DNA from: Acidimicrobiaceae bacterium
Lineage (GTDB): Bacteria; Actinomycetota; Acidimicrobiia; Acidimicrobiales; RAAP-2
Reading direction: 5' to 3'
Length of the DNA stretch: 58,822 nt
Assembly (NCBI GenBank): GCA_003142095.1
Contig: PLON01000074.1
Location: forward strand, 1 to 58,822
Shown: positions 1 through 13,299 of the stretch, in pieces
Layout of the letters: every line of letters starts with the position of its first letter
How positions within the stretch are numbered: the stretch's first letter is position 1
The notes under the pieces: model-generated
The model's database searches: none
Told to the model about the DNA's origin: nothing
The model's input: only the letters and a program-made list of their open reading frames with translations
Translations under genes and position numbers: made by a program

Positions 1-365
1 CGCCAGACCGTCTCGGTCTGGGGCTCAACGCCGGCCACGGCGTCAAAGACGGCAACCGCGCCGTCGAGCACTCGAAGCGAGCGCTCGACTTCGACGGTGA
101 AGTCGACGTGGCCGGGGGTGTCGATGATGTTGATGCGGTTGCCGTTCCAGTAACAGGTGGTGGCGGCGGAAGTAATGGTGATGCCACGCTCTTGCTCTTG
201 GACCATCCAGTCCATGGTGGCGGCGCCTTCGTGGACCTCGCCGATTTTGTAGTTCTTGCCCGTGTAGAACAAGATGCGCTCGGTCGTGGTGGTCTTGCCC
301 GCGTCGATGTGGGCCATGATGCCAATATTGCGAACTTTGTCCAGGGGGTATTCGCGTGCGGTCAT
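1..365 (-). CDS. fusA: Elongation factor G, N-terminal part (runs off the window edge)
   Basis: This is the first 121 codons of translation elongation factor EF-G, the GTPase that drives ribosome translocation. The reading frame begins at ATG 365 and stays open to the window edge. The G1 loop (AHIDAGKTT) and G3 motif (DTPGH) are visible, together with the switch region containing RGITI. It is the third gene of the str operon rpsL-rpsG-fusA, starting 22 bases after the rpsG stop. The C-terminal remainder lies outside the window. Confidence 0.97.
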   Translation of the reverse strand, partial: MTAREYPLDKVRNIGIMAHIDAGKTTTTERILFYTGKNYKIGEVHEGAATMDWMVQEQERGITITSAATTCYWNGNRINIIDTPGHVDFTVEVERSLRVLDGAVAVFDAVAGVEPQTETVW

Positions 366-387
366 TTCTCTTACAAACTCTCTTTAA

Positions 388-858
388 TTACCAGCGATAG
401 TGGGCAAAAGCCTTGTTGGACTCGGCCATCTTGGCCATGTCCTCACGGCGCTTCACCGCCGCGCCCACGCCGTTGCTGGCGTCAATGATCTCGTTGGCCA
501 AACGGTCGGCCATCGTCTTTTCGCGGCGCTTTTTCGCGAAGTCGGTTAGCCATCTTATAGCGAGCGTCGTCGAACGACGCGGGCGAACCTCGACGGGCAC
601 CTGGTAGGTCGTGCCACCGACGCGGCGCGAACGCACCTCGAGCTCGGGACGGACGTTTTCGAGGGCGCGCTTCAAGGTGGCGACGGGGTCGGTGCCGGTC
701 TTCTGTTCGACCTGCTCGAGGGCCGAGTAGACAATGCGCTCGGCGATGGTGCGCTTGCCGCGCTCCAAGATCTTGTTGGTGACCTGGGTCACGAGAACCG
801 ACTTGTAGATCGGGTCGACCGGGATCTCCCGGCGTACGGCGGGGCCTTTACGAGGCAT
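388..858 (-). CDS. rpsG: 30S ribosomal protein S7
   Basis: This 156-residue protein has the full bacterial S7 length and begins [12 protein letters not shown]7 nucleates assembly of the 16S rRNA 3' domain and contacts the E-site tRNA. Family blocks such as the [11 protein letters not shown] region and [14 protein letters not shown] are present. Its ATG shares a base with the TAA of rpsL (TAATG), so translation of the two is probably coupled. fusA follows immediately. Confidence 0.98.
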   Translation of the reverse strand: MPRKGPAVRREIPVDPIYKSVLVTQVTNKILERGKRTIAERIVYSALEQVEQKTGTDPVATLKRALENVRPELEVRSRRVGGTTYQVPVEVRPRRSTTLAIRWLTDFAKKRREKTMADRLANEIIDASNGVGAAVKRREDMAKMAESNKAFAHYRW

Positions 859-1229
859 TATTTCTCCCTCTTGGCGCCGTAGCGACTACGGGCCTGCTTA
901 CGATCGCGCACACCAGAAGTGTCGAGCGCGCCGCGGATGATCTTGTAACGCACACCCGGGAGGTCCTTCACGCGTCCTCCGCGCACGAGCACGATGGAGT
1001 GCTCTTGGAGGTTGTGGCCCACGCCGGGAATGTAGGCCGTGACTTCCACGCCCGAGGTCAGGCGCACGCGGGCCACCTTACGCAGAGCGGAGTTGGGCTT
1101 CTTGGGCGTGACGGTGTGCACGCGGGTGCAGACCCCACGTCGTTGCGGGGCCCCCTTCAGGGCCGGCGTCTTCGTCTTTGAAACCTTGTCCTGTCGGCCC
1201 TTTCGGACCAACTGTGCGATTGTGGGCAC
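858..1229 (-). CDS. rpsL: 30S ribosomal protein S12
   Basis: This is S12, the decoding-centre protein of the small subunit. I place the start at GTG 1229 (protein [12 protein letters not shown]), because this is the usual family N-terminus and an AGAGAGG ribosome binding site lies 6-7 bases upstream. The frame continues upstream to ATG 1253, but that would add eight atypical residues. The two streptomycin-related lysines sit in unaltered contexts ([11 protein letters not shown] and [11 protein letters not shown]). It is the first gene of the str operon. Confidence 0.97.
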   Translation of the reverse strand: MPTIAQLVRKGRQDKVSKTKTPALKGAPQRRGVCTRVHTVTPKKPNSALRKVARVRLTSGVEVTAYIPGVGHNLQEHSIVLVRGGRVKDLPGVRYKIIRGALDTSGVRDRKQARSRYGAKREK

Positions 1230-1293
1230 GCGGAACCTCTCTTGTTGGTACAACTCGTTAGCCCGCCGGCGTCAGCCAGTGGGCGGACTGTCA

Positions 1294-1323
1294 ATCCTAC
1301 GACAAATATCCGTCGTACGGCAA
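1294..1323 (-). promoter_or_regulatory. Predicted sigma-70-type promoter of the str operon
   Basis: On the minus strand TTGCCG is followed after 18 bases by TAGGAT, about 65 bases upstream of the rpsL start. It separates rpsL-rpsG-fusA from the upstream rpoBC transcript. The spacer contains the short inverted pair ACGAC/GTCGT. This is assigned by consensus only. Confidence 0.5.
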
Positions 1324-1328
1324 GCCCG

Positions 1329-1351
1329 CCGCCGCCCGGCGAGAGCGGCGG
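1329..1351 (-). terminator. GC-rich hairpin after rpoC
   Basis: A 7-bp inverted repeat (CCGCCGC and GCGGCGG, 9-base loop) lies just after the rpoC stop and before the str promoter. It lacks a U-tract, so it is at best an imperfect terminator or a 3'-end stabiliser for rpoBC mRNA. Confidence 0.35.
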
Positions 1352-1363
1352 CGCGCTTACGCG

Positions 1364-5388
<4,025 letters not shown>

Positions 5389-5392
<4 letters not shown>

Positions 5393-8300
5393 GACAACTT
5401 CCTTTCGGCGGCACGTCGAGCGTCTTCTTCGTCACTGCCACGCTCGGGACGACTGATGTCGATTCCGAGTTCGCGCGTGACCGAGAAGAAGTCCTCTTCG
5501 GTGTCGGCCAGATCAACGTGGGCGCCAACCTTGTCGCGCACTTCCACGTTCAAACAGAGCGACTGCATTTCTTTAATGAGCACCTTGAACGATTCGGGGA
5601 TTCCCGGCTCGGGCAGGTTCTGACCCTTCACGATGGCTTCGTAGGCGCGTTCGCGACCCTTCATGTCGTCCGACTTCACCGTCAACAGCTCCTGCAGGGC
5701 GTAGGCGGCACCGTAGGCCTCGAGGGCCCACACTTCCATCTCACCGAAGCGCTGGCCACCGAACTGGGCCTTACCACCGAGGGGCTGGGCCGTGATCATC
5801 GAGTACGGGCCGGTCGAACGGGCGTGGATCTTGTCGTCGACCATGTGGGCGAGCTTCAAGATGTAGGCGTAGCCCACCGAGATCGGACTGTCGTAGGCCT
5901 CACCGGTGCGACCGTTGTAGAGCGTGACCTTGCCGTCGTTGTCCCCCGCGAGCATGCGCTTGCCGTTTTGACCGTCGACGTTGAGCGTCTCGAAGGTGTG
6001 CTGAATCGTCGGCTTGTCCTTCGCGCGCTCGGTCTCGTCCCAGTGGGCGCCGTCGAAGGACGGCGTCGCCACGTAGACGGCGGGCTCGGTGCGCGGACGG
6101 GTCTTGCGATACGGACGGGTCACGGGGTCGCGCTGGTCGTCGTGACCAGAGGTCCCCACGGCCGGGTTGACTTCAAGGCCGGCCCAGCCGTGTCGCGCGG
6201 CGTAACCCAGGTGACTCTCGAGCACCTGGCCCACGTTCATACGACTCGGCACCCCGAGCGGGCTCAAGATGATGTCGATCGGCGTACCGTCGGACAGGAA
6301 GGGCATGTCCTCTTCGGGCAAGATCTTCGAGATGACGCCCTTGTTGCCGTGGCGTCCGGCGAGCTTGTCGCCCTCGGAGATCTTGCGCTTCTGAGCGACG
6401 TAGACCTTCACCAACTGGTTGACGCCGGGCTGCATTTCGTGGTCTTCGTCACGGCTGTAGACCTTGACGTCGATGACCTTGCCGGACTCACCGTGGGGAA
6501 CCTTCAGCGAGGTGTCGCGCACTTCGCGCGCCTTCTCACCAAAGATCGCACGCAAGAGGCGCTCTTCGGGGCTCTGCTCGGTCTCACCCTTCGGGGTGAC
6601 CTTACCGACGAGGATGTCGCCGGGCTCAACTTCGGCGCCGATGCGCACGATGCCGAGGTCGTCGAGGTCGGCGAGGATGTCGTCGGGCAGGTTGGGAATG
6701 TCGCGAGTGATCTCTTCGGCACCGAGCTTGGTGTCGCGAGCGTCGATCTCGTACTCCTTCACGTGGATCGACGTCAAGACGTCGTCGCGCACGAGACGCT
6801 CATTCAAGATGATCGCGTCTTCGTAGTTGTAGCCCTCCCACGGCATGTACGCCACGAGCAAGTTCTTGCCCAGAGCCAACTCACCGTTGCTGGTGCTCGT
6901 ACCGTCGGCCAACAGATCACCGGCCGTGACGGTCTCGCCACCGAAGACGAGGGGCTTCTGGTTGATCGACGTGTCCTGGTTAGAACGACGGAACTTGTTG
7001 AGGTTGTACGTCTTGCGACCGAAGGCCTTCCCGTAACGGTCGACGGCGTCCTTTTCGTACTCAACGACGATGCGGTCGCCCGAGACGGACTTGACGACAC
7101 CGCTACCTTCGGCGATCAACACGTCACCGGAGTCGAGCGCGGCGCGCGCTTCCATACCGGTGCCCACGAAAGGAGCCTCGGGCATGATGAGCGGCACGGC
7201 CTGCTTTTGCATGTTCGCACCCATGAGGGCGCGCTGGGCGTCGTCGTGCTCGACGAACGGAATGAGCGACGTCGCGACCGAGATGATCTGCTTCGTCGAC
7301 ACGTCCATCAACTCGACTTCGTCGGGCTTCACGAAGTCAATCTCCGACGTGGTCGAGGACGACTTGTTCGTCGAACCGACGCGCAGACCCGTACCCACGG
7401 GACCGCGGCGTACGAGGACGCGCTCGGAGTTGATCTGACCGTGCTCGTCGACTTCGGTGTTGGCCTGGGCGATGACGTACCGCTCTTCTTCGTCGGCCGT
7501 GAAGTACTTGATCTCACCGGTGACCTTGCCGCCGGTGACCACGCGGTACGGCGTTTCGATGAAGCCGTACTCGTTGATACGTGCGTAGGTCGCGAGGTAG
7601 CCAATAAGACCCACGTTCGGGCCTTCGGGCGTCTCGATGGGACACATGCGTCCGTAGTGCGAGGAGTGGACGTCACGAACTTCAAGTCCGGCGCGCTCAC
7701 GTGAGAGTCCGCCTGGTCCGAGAGCCGACAAGCGGCGCTTGTGGGTTAGACCCGAGAGCGGGTTGTTCTGGTCCATGAACTGGCTGAGCTGGGAGGTCGC
7801 GAAGAACTCCTTGATCGCCGACATCACGGGACGGATGTTGATCAACGTCTGGGGCGCAATAGCTTCGACGTCCTGGGTGTTCATGCGCTCGCGCACGACA
7901 CGCTCCATACGCGACAGACCGGTACGCAGTGCGTTTTGGATCAGTTCGCCCACGCTGCGGATACGGCGGTTCGCGAAGTGGTCCTGGTCGTCGATGCGGT
8001 ACGTGGTCTCCTTCGCGGTGCGGTCGCGCGCGAGGTTCAACAGGTACGTGGCGGTCGCTAAGACTTCGGCCTTCGAGAGAACGTGCAAGGCGGTGTTCGG
8101 ACGCTCGAGCAGGTCGCCGAAGAGTTCGAGGTTCTTCGCGACTTCCTCGCCGAGCTTGCGGTCGAGCTTGTAGCGACCAACACGACTGAGGTCGTAGCGC
8201 TTCTCCGAGAAGAAGGCGCCCTCGAAGTACTGACGCGCCGCTTCGACGGTCTGCACTTCACCGGGACGCGCGCGACGGTAGATCTCGAGCCACGCGGTCT

Positions 8301-9072
8301 CTTGACTCGCGCGCACAAAGTTCTCGGGCGTGTCTTCGATGTTGAACTTCTCCATGTGCTTGGAGATTTCGAGGTGGGCCTTCTTCCAGTCCACGTGGAA
8401 CTGGTCCTCGAGGAAGTCGAAGTGCGCGATGAACTTCTCGAAGAACTTCTCGTCCATTGAGGTGTCGAGGGCGCGCAGCAGAGTAAAGATTGAAATGCGA
8501 CGCTTGCGCGCAATACGCGCACCGGCGTTGGCCGACTTGTTTTTCTTCTCTTCGAGGTCGACCTGGAGCCACTCACCGCGGCTCGGGTGAATCGTGCCTT
8601 CGAAGGCAACCTTCTCGTCCTTGCCGGGCTGGAACAACACGCCGGGCGAACGCACGAGCTGGCTGACAACAACGCGCTCGGTGCCGTTGATGATGAATGT
8701 TCCCTGTTCGGTCATGATCGGGAAGTCGCCCATGAAGACGGTCTGCTCTTTGATCTCACCGGTTTCGGAGTTGAGAAAGCGCGCGCGCACGAAGATGGGC
8801 TGGGAGTACGTCGTGGCGCGCTGGCGGCACTCTTCCACGGTGAACTTCGGCGGACTCTTCAAGTCGGCGTCATCGGGGTCGAACTCAAGTTCGAGCGAAA
8901 GTCGACCGGTGAAGTCGGTAATTGGTGAAATCGCCTCGAAAGCTTCACGCAGGCCCTGCTTCATAAATAAGTCGAAGCTGTCGCGCTGAATTTCAAGAAG
9001 GTTAGGCAGGGGGTGGGCTTCACCCAATGCCGAGAAGTTAAAGCGCTCCGGGCTAGTGGACCGAGACGTCAA
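5389..9072 (-). CDS. rpoB: DNA-directed RNA polymerase subunit beta
   Basis: This is the 1227-residue beta subunit. The start is TTG 9072. The codon two upstream is a TGA stop, and a GGAGG site lies 7-8 bases before the TTG. The ATG at 9079 belongs to another frame that stops after eight codons. The rifampicin pocket (about residues 428-460: [11 protein letters not shown], then [12 protein letters not shown]) carries the residues of a sensitive enzyme. It has its own upstream promoters and overlaps rpoC by four bases. Confidence 0.98.
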
Positions 9073-9175
9073 CGGTCATCCTCCGTGTGAGTGGGTGGCT
9101 ACTAATACGCGCCGAGTCAAAGCACAAAACGGCGTCAAGGGATGACGAAGTTGAGGGCAGGAACACGGTCATACA

Positions 9176-9205
9176 ACTCTAGTGGTTCTGCCGGAGAATG
9201 CGCAA
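9176..9205 (-). promoter_or_regulatory. Second candidate rpoB promoter
   Basis: TTGCGC, 18 bases, then TAGAGT on the minus strand, about 100 bases before the rpoB start. It lies downstream of a stronger match at 9253-9281. It is a consensus-only prediction. Confidence 0.35.
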
Positions 9206-9252
9206 CTGGCGCTCTCGATAGAGAAACGCGGCCGTCCGAAACGGTTGCGCTT

Positions 9253-9281
9253 ACCCTAGGCAGAATCACCGCTCAGGTCAA
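9253..9281 (-). promoter_or_regulatory. Predicted principal rpoB promoter
   Basis: TTGACC, 17 bases, then TAGGGT on the minus strand is a near-ideal housekeeping sigma-factor promoter. It is placed between the rplL hairpin and rpoB, so rpoBC can be expressed apart from rplJL. Confidence 0.6.
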
Positions 9282-9303
9282 GTATTTCTCGACCCAAGGA
9301 GGT

Positions 9304-9331
9304 GGTCCCGGCCGGCGAACCGGCCGGGACC
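9304..9331 (-). terminator. Perfect 12-bp hairpin between rplL and rpoB
   Basis: GGTCCCGGCCGG and its exact complement flank a TTCG tetraloop on the transcribed strand, 18 bases after the rplL stop. There is no U-tract. It is probably an attenuator, a processing site or an mRNA-stabilising 3' hairpin for the abundant rplJL message. Confidence 0.55.
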
Positions 9332-9348
9332 CCTTATAACTCTTGAAA

Positions 9349-9741
9349 TTACTTGAGTTCTACCGTGGCGCCGGCGGCCTCAAGGGCTGCCTTCGCCTTC
9401 TCGGCGTCGGCCTTGGAGACCTTCTCAAGAACGGGCTTGGGTGCGCCGTCGACGAGGTCCTTGGCTTCTTTCAGGCCCAGGCTGGTCAGTGAACGCACTT
9501 CCTTGATCACCTGGATCTTCTTGTCGCCACCGCTCGTCAAAATAACGTCAAAGTCGCTCTTCTCTTCTGCGGCGTCAGCGGCGTCGCCGCCACCGCCGGC
9601 CGGGGCCGCAGCAACGGCCACGGGGGCCGCGGCGGTCACGCCAAACTTCTCTTCAAACTCTTTGAGAAGTTCGCTCAGCTCAATCACGGACAACTCCGCG
9701 ATTCCGTCGAGAATCTGCTCCTTGGTCAGGGTTGCAGCCAT
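9349..9741 (-). CDS. rplL: 50S ribosomal protein L7/L12
   Basis: This is the 130-residue stalk protein L7/L12, which recruits translational GTPases. The N-terminal dimerisation helix ([15 protein letters not shown]), the Ala/Gly-rich hinge ([17 protein letters not shown]) and the globular C-terminal domain ([22 protein letters not shown]) are all present. It has an AAAGGA site six bases before the ATG. It follows rplJ by 31 bases, as usual for the L10-(L12)4 stalk pair. Confidence 0.98.
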   Translation of the reverse strand: MAATLTKEQILDGIAELSVIELSELLKEFEEKFGVTAAAPVAVAAAPAGGGGDAADAAEEKSDFDVILTSGGDKKIQVIKEVRSLTSLGLKEAKDLVDGAPKPVLEKVSKADAEKAKAALEAAGATVELK

Positions 9742-9772
9742 GGTGATTCCTTTCTCTTCTTACTTCGTTGGG

Positions 9773-10486
9773 TTATTCGGCCGGTTCTTCCGCGGCGTCA
9801 ACTGACGCCTCGGGCGTTTCGGAGTCGGACTCAACCGCGGGGGCTTCGTCCTCAACCTCCGCGACGGGCGTCGCGGTGTCGTCGCTCGCTGGCGAACCAG
9901 CTTCCTCGACCCCGGCCGGAGTCTCGGCGGTCTCGGGGGCAACGCTCGCCTCGGGAGCGGGTGCGCCGCCCTTCGAGTCGATCAGGGCCGAGAGACCGTA
10001 GGCGAAGTTTTGCGGGATGGCCTTCAAGAGACCGGCCATCGTGGTCATCGGCGAGGCGAGCAGGCCGGCGAAACGCGCGAGCAAGACGTCGCGGCTCGGC
10101 AGGTCGGCGAGCGCCGTCAAGTCCTTCAACGACAGGGACTTGCCGTCGAGCACGCCACCCTTGACGACGAGCGTCGGCGTAACCTTGGCGAAGTCGCGCA
10201 GGGCCTTCGCGACAGCTGAGACGTCACCGTTCACGAAGGCAATGGCCGTCGGGCCGTCGAGGAACTCCTCGAGGGGCTGCACCGAGGTGCCCGCAATGGC
10301 GCGGCGCACGAGCGTGTTCTTAAAGACCTTGTAGTCGGCGTCGAGCGTGCGCAACTGACGGCGAAGCGTCGAAATCTGAGCAACGGTCATACCGCGGTAC
10401 TCGGTCACGACGGCCGTCGAGGTGGCGCCGACCTTCGCCTTCAGCTCGTCGACCGTGGCGACCTTCGCGGTGCGTACCTTGTTCAT
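9773..10486 (-). CDS. rplJ: 50S ribosomal protein L10 with a long acidic C-terminal tail
   Basis: L10 anchors the L7/L12 stalk to 23S rRNA. I start it at ATG 10486 (MNKVRTAKV), which has a GAAGGAGA site. The open frame reaches 10534, but that extension lies in the leader. Residues 1-175 are a standard L10 body (TEYRGMTVAQ, FKNTLVRRA). The last roughly 60 residues are rich in Ala, Glu, Pro, Asp and Ser. They lie beyond the helix that binds L12 and have no obvious counterpart in the canonical protein. Confidence 0.95.
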   Translation of the reverse strand: MNKVRTAKVATVDELKAKVGATSTAVVTEYRGMTVAQISTLRRQLRTLDADYKVFKNTLVRRAIAGTSVQPLEEFLDGPTAIAFVNGDVSAVAKALRDFAKVTPTLVVKGGVLDGKSLSLKDLTALADLPSRDVLLARFAGLLASPMTTMAGLLKAIPQNFAYGLSALIDSKGGAPAPEASVAPETAETPAGVEEAGSPASDDTATPVAEVEDEAPAVESDSETPEASVDAAEEPAE

Positions 10487-10520
10487 CGTGTCTCCTTCGC
10501 CGGATGCCGCCCGGGAACGG

Positions 10521-10621
10521 GCCGAAGACATCAACAGCGAACGAGTTTCAACGAAACTCGAACTCCCTCGTCAGGCGGACCAACGTCCCTTAAGCACTCG
10601 CGTGCACCGGATGTCTTCGGC
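10521..10621 (-). ncRNA. Ribosomal protein L10 leader (rplJL autoregulatory mRNA leader)
   Basis: The roughly 200-base gap upstream of rplJ contains a perfect 12-bp closing helix, GCCGAAGACATC at 10521-10532 paired with its complement at 10610-10621. Inside it is an 8-bp hairpin at 10542-10560 with an AAC loop. L10 leaders are known to bind the L10-(L12)4 complex and repress rplJL translation. The position and the GAAGACA/TGTCTTC helix fit that class. The assignment is by architecture, not by covariance search. Confidence 0.7.
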
Positions 10622-10694
10622 GTTCTTCAAATCTGTGGCACTGGCTTCGTGCGGGTTCTATCGTAGTGAGCCGCTCGCGCGGCGTCAAAAGCAG

Positions 10695-11411
10695 TTAAGC
10701 CGTGGCCAACACCTCATCGACGGCGCGCGTGCGAGCCGGGTCAATCTTGACTCCGGGACCCATCGTCGATGAAACGGTGACGCTCATCAAGTAGCGACCC
10801 TTGGCGCTCGCGGGCTTGACCCGGACGATCTCGTCAATGACGGCCTGCACGTTACGTGCGAGGTCCTCGAGCGAGAAGCTGACCTTGCCCACGCGAAGCT
10901 GTACGTTGCCGATCTTGTCGGTGCGGTACTCGACTCGTCCGCCCTTGAACTCGGCGACGGCCTTCGCGACATCCATCGTCACGGTGCCCGTCTTGGGGTT
11001 CGGCATGAGGCCTCGCGGACCAAGAACTCGACCGAGTCCACCGACTTGACCCATGAGGTCAGGGGTCGCGATGGCGACGTCGAAGTCGAGGAATCCGCCG
11101 GCGACTTTGGCGACGAGGTCCTCGGCGCCCACTTCGTCGGCGCCCGCATCGCGAGCGACCTGGGCGGCCTCACCGGCGGCGAAGACCGCTACGCGGTTCG
11201 TCTTGCCAGTCCCAGCGGGCAACGACAGCGTGCCACGCACGATCTGTTCGGCCTTGCGGGGGTCGACGCCCAGGCGAATCGCCAGTTCGACGGTCTCGTC
11301 AAACTTGGCGGTCGAGAGAGTCTTGACCTTTTCGAGGGCCTCGGGGATGGTGAGCAGCTCTTCGCGGTCCACCTTCGCCAATGCGTTCTTGTAGTTCTTA
11401 CCGTGCTTCAT
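10695..11411 (-). CDS. rplA: 50S ribosomal protein L1
   Basis: This 238-residue protein is L1, which controls the mobile stalk near the E site and represses its own operon. Conserved segments include [29 protein letters not shown], the [11 protein letters not shown] loop and the C-terminal [12 protein letters not shown]. It has an AGGAG site and begins seven bases after the rplK stop, forming the usual L11 operon. Nothing is missing. Confidence 0.98.
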   Translation of the reverse strand: MKHGKNYKNALAKVDREELLTIPEALEKVKTLSTAKFDETVELAIRLGVDPRKAEQIVRGTLSLPAGTGKTNRVAVFAAGEAAQVARDAGADEVGAEDLVAKVAGGFLDFDVAIATPDLMGQVGGLGRVLGPRGLMPNPKTGTVTMDVAKAVAEFKGGRVEYRTDKIGNVQLRVGKVSFSLEDLARNVQAVIDEIVRVKPASAKGRYLMSVTVSSTMGPGVKIDPARTRAVDEVLATA

Positions 11412-11418
11412 TATTCTC

Positions 11419-11844
11419 CTAGCCCGCGACCTTGATACCCATTGAGCGCGCGGTGCCGGCCACTTGGAGCTTGGCCATCTCGACGTCGTCGGTGTTGAGG
11501 TCCTTCAGTTTGGTCTTCGCGATCTCTTCGACCTGGTCCATCGTGACGGTCGCGGCGACTTCGCGACCCGCGAGGTGCGCGCCCTTCGCGATACCCGCGG
11601 CTTGGCGCAACAGCACCGGCGTGGGCGGGGTCTTCAAGATGAACGTGAAGGTGCGGTCTTCGTAGATCGAGATCTCGACGGGAATGACCGTGCCCCGCAT
11701 CGACTCGGTCGCGGCGTTGTACTGCTTGCAGAACTCCATGGTCTGTACACCGTGGGGTCCCAGGGCCGTACCGACCGGCGGCGCGGGCGTTGCCCCACCC
11801 GCTTCGAGCTGAATTTTGACGACTGCTACAACGTTCTTGGCCAT
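11419..11844 (-). CDS. rplK: 50S ribosomal protein L11
   Basis: This 141-residue protein is L11, which forms the GTPase-associated centre with 23S rRNA. It shows the family opening [16 protein letters not shown], the thiostrepton-region proline pair, and the C-terminal RNA-binding end ([12 protein letters not shown]). AAGGAGA lies ahead of its ATG. It stands between nusG and rplA in the standard order. Confidence 0.98.
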   Translation of the reverse strand: MAKNVVAVVKIQLEAGGATPAPPVGTALGPHGVQTMEFCKQYNAATESMRGTVIPVEISIYEDRTFTFILKTPPTPVLLRQAAGIAKGAHLAGREVAATVTMDQVEEIAKTKLKDLNTDDVEMAKLQVAGTARSMGIKVAG

Positions 11845-11865
11845 GGCCGTTCTCCTTAATTCGTT

Positions 11866-12528
11866 CTAGAGCTTCGTGACCTGCGTGAAGTCGAGCTCCA
11901 CTGGGGTCTCGCGCCCGAAGATGTCGACCAGTACCTTGACTTTCAACTGGTCTTCGTTGATCTCGGCCACGTGACCCGAGAAGGTCGCAAAGGGGCCGGT
12001 CTTGATCTGCACCGTGTCGTTAACTTCGAACTCGTGGGTCGGCATGCGTCGCTTCGCGACGGGCTGCTCGACCCCTTCGACGTGGGGACGAATGATGTTG
12101 TCGACCTCGCGGCGCGTCAGCGCGGTGGGCCTGGTCTTCTCGGCGCCGACGAACCCGGTGACGCCGGGGGTGGAACCGATCACGTAGAAGATTTCGGGGT
12201 CGGGCTCGCAGCGAATCAAAAGGTAGCTCGGGAACATGCGCTTGGAGACGGTGACCTTCTTACCCGACTTGAACTCGGTCACGTCCTCTTCGGGCAGGTA
12301 GATCTCGTAGATCGACTCGCTCAGCTCGCGACTCTTGATGATGTTGTTGAGCGCTCCGATGACCTTTTGTTCGTGGCCGGCGAAGGTGTGCACGATGTAC
12401 CAACGACCGGGCCGGTCGAAGGCGCTCTCGACAATGGGCTCGTCGTCTTCGTCGATGATGGTGACGTCGAGAATCTCCTCACCGTCAGTGGGGTCGTTTA
12501 CGTCTATGTGGATTTCTACGTCGCTCAT
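11866..12528 (-). CDS. nusG: Transcription termination/antitermination factor NusG
   Basis: This 220-residue NusG has an N-terminal NGN domain (WYIVHTFAGHEQKV) preceded by an acidic extension of about 40 residues. A C-terminal KOW domain follows (DTVQIKTGPFATFSGHVAEI). NusG binds RNA polymerase and couples it to Rho or the ribosome. An acidic N-terminal extension is common in actinobacterial NusG. It starts six bases after the secE stop. Confidence 0.97.
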   Translation of the reverse strand: MSDVEIHIDVNDPTDGEEILDVTIIDEDDEPIVESAFDRPGRWYIVHTFAGHEQKVIGALNNIIKSRELSESIYEIYLPEEDVTEFKSGKKVTVSKRMFPSYLLIRCEPDPEIFYVIGSTPGVTGFVGAEKTRPTALTRREVDNIIRPHVEGVEQPVAKRRMPTHEFEVNDTVQIKTGPFATFSGHVAEINEDQLKVKVLVDIFGRETPVELDFTQVTKL

Positions 12529-12534
12529 ACTCGC

Positions 12535-12831
12535 CTACTTTGTAAAGAGAAACGACACGAAGTGGGAAAAGCCAAGTCCCAAACCAAAAATCAGTGACGT
12601 CATGAAGATCAGTACGAAAAGAACAATTGAGGTGTAGTTCACGACCTCCGGGCGGGTGGGCCAGGAGACTTGGCGCATTTCTTCGCGGACTTGGCGGAAG
12701 AACTCGCGCGGGGTGGCGCGATCGCTGCGACGGCGCTGGACGTCTTGCGCCGAGGTACGACGGGCCGTGGGTGCACCGTCGGCACCCACCTGACCTTGTC
12801 GCTGCATCATGCGCTTTTGTTCGCGATTCAC
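12535..12831 (-). CDS. secE: Protein translocase subunit SecE
   Basis: This 98-residue SecE starts at GTG 12831. It has a basic, polar N-terminal half, the family signature FRQVREEMRQVSWPTRPEV, and one C-terminal transmembrane helix (SIVLFVLIFMTSLIFGLG). SecE clamps SecY in the general secretion channel. It lies directly between tRNA-Trp and nusG, the usual place. The nearby ATG at 12839 is in another frame. Confidence 0.95.
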   Translation of the reverse strand: MNREQKRMMQRQGQVGADGAPTARRTSAQDVQRRRSDRATPREFFRQVREEMRQVSWPTRPEVVNYTSIVLFVLIFMTSLIFGLGLGFSHFVSFLFTK

Positions 12832-12881
12832 CGTTCATCTCTCGTTCGTACTTCGTTACCGCGTCGAAAACCATCTTCGAG

Positions 12882-12954
12882 CAGGGCAGGAGGGACTCGA
12901 ACCCCCAACCACCGGTTTTGGAGACCGGTGCTCTACCAATTGAGCCACTGCCCT
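12882..12954 (-). tRNA. tRNA-Trp (CCA anticodon)
   Basis: A 73-base cloverleaf. The acceptor AGGGCAG pairs with CTGCCCT. The anticodon loop is CTCCAAA with anticodon CCA, and the T-arm is GGGGGTTCGAGTCCCTC. The discriminator is G and the 3' CCA is not encoded. It precedes secE. Confidence 0.97.
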
Positions 12955-13050
12955 TTGCGGGCGCAACCGAAATTTGGCCGTGCCCCCAGGGACGTCAATC
13001 TTAACACCACCGCCGAAACCCAATTTCGCCGGCCCGGCCCCCGAGCGTTA

Positions 13051-13299
13051 CTAGGCCTTTCTTCGCGCGCGTGCGGCCGAGAGTGCGAGCGTCACCACGC
13101 TCAAGACGACGAGCGTAACGTAGGCGAGCGCGTTCACGTGGGCCACATCGCGCAGCAGGGCCACGACCCCCACGATCACGATGACCGCCACGGTGATCTC
13201 GGGCGTGTCGCCCACCAAAAAGTCCCACCAAAATCGGCCAAAGCCGCTCAGGAGGCGCCAGATCAAGGGTCGATCGCCCGAGGTGTCCTGCGCACTCAC
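13051..13299 (-). CDS. Small two-helix membrane protein of the iron operon
   Basis: This is an 82-residue protein of unknown function. It has two predicted transmembrane segments (ITVAVIVIVGVVALL and LAYVTLVVLSVVTLAL) and a basic C-terminal end (ARARRKA). Its GTG overlaps the stop of the upstream FTR1-like gene (GTGA), so it is the last member of a tightly coupled operon with an ABC transporter. I recognise no family. A role as an accessory subunit of the transport system is inferred from position only. Confidence 0.7.
   Translation of the reverse strand: MSAQDTSGDRPLIWRLLSGFGRFWWDFLVGDTPEITVAVIVIVGVVALLRDVAHVNALAYVTLVVLSVVTLALSAARARRKA

Noticed and set aside
5518-7704. 728-codon plus-strand frame across rpoB
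   Set aside because: Shadow of rpoB on the other strand, rich in Val/Arg/Asp/His runs with no domain. High GC at third positions removes stops.
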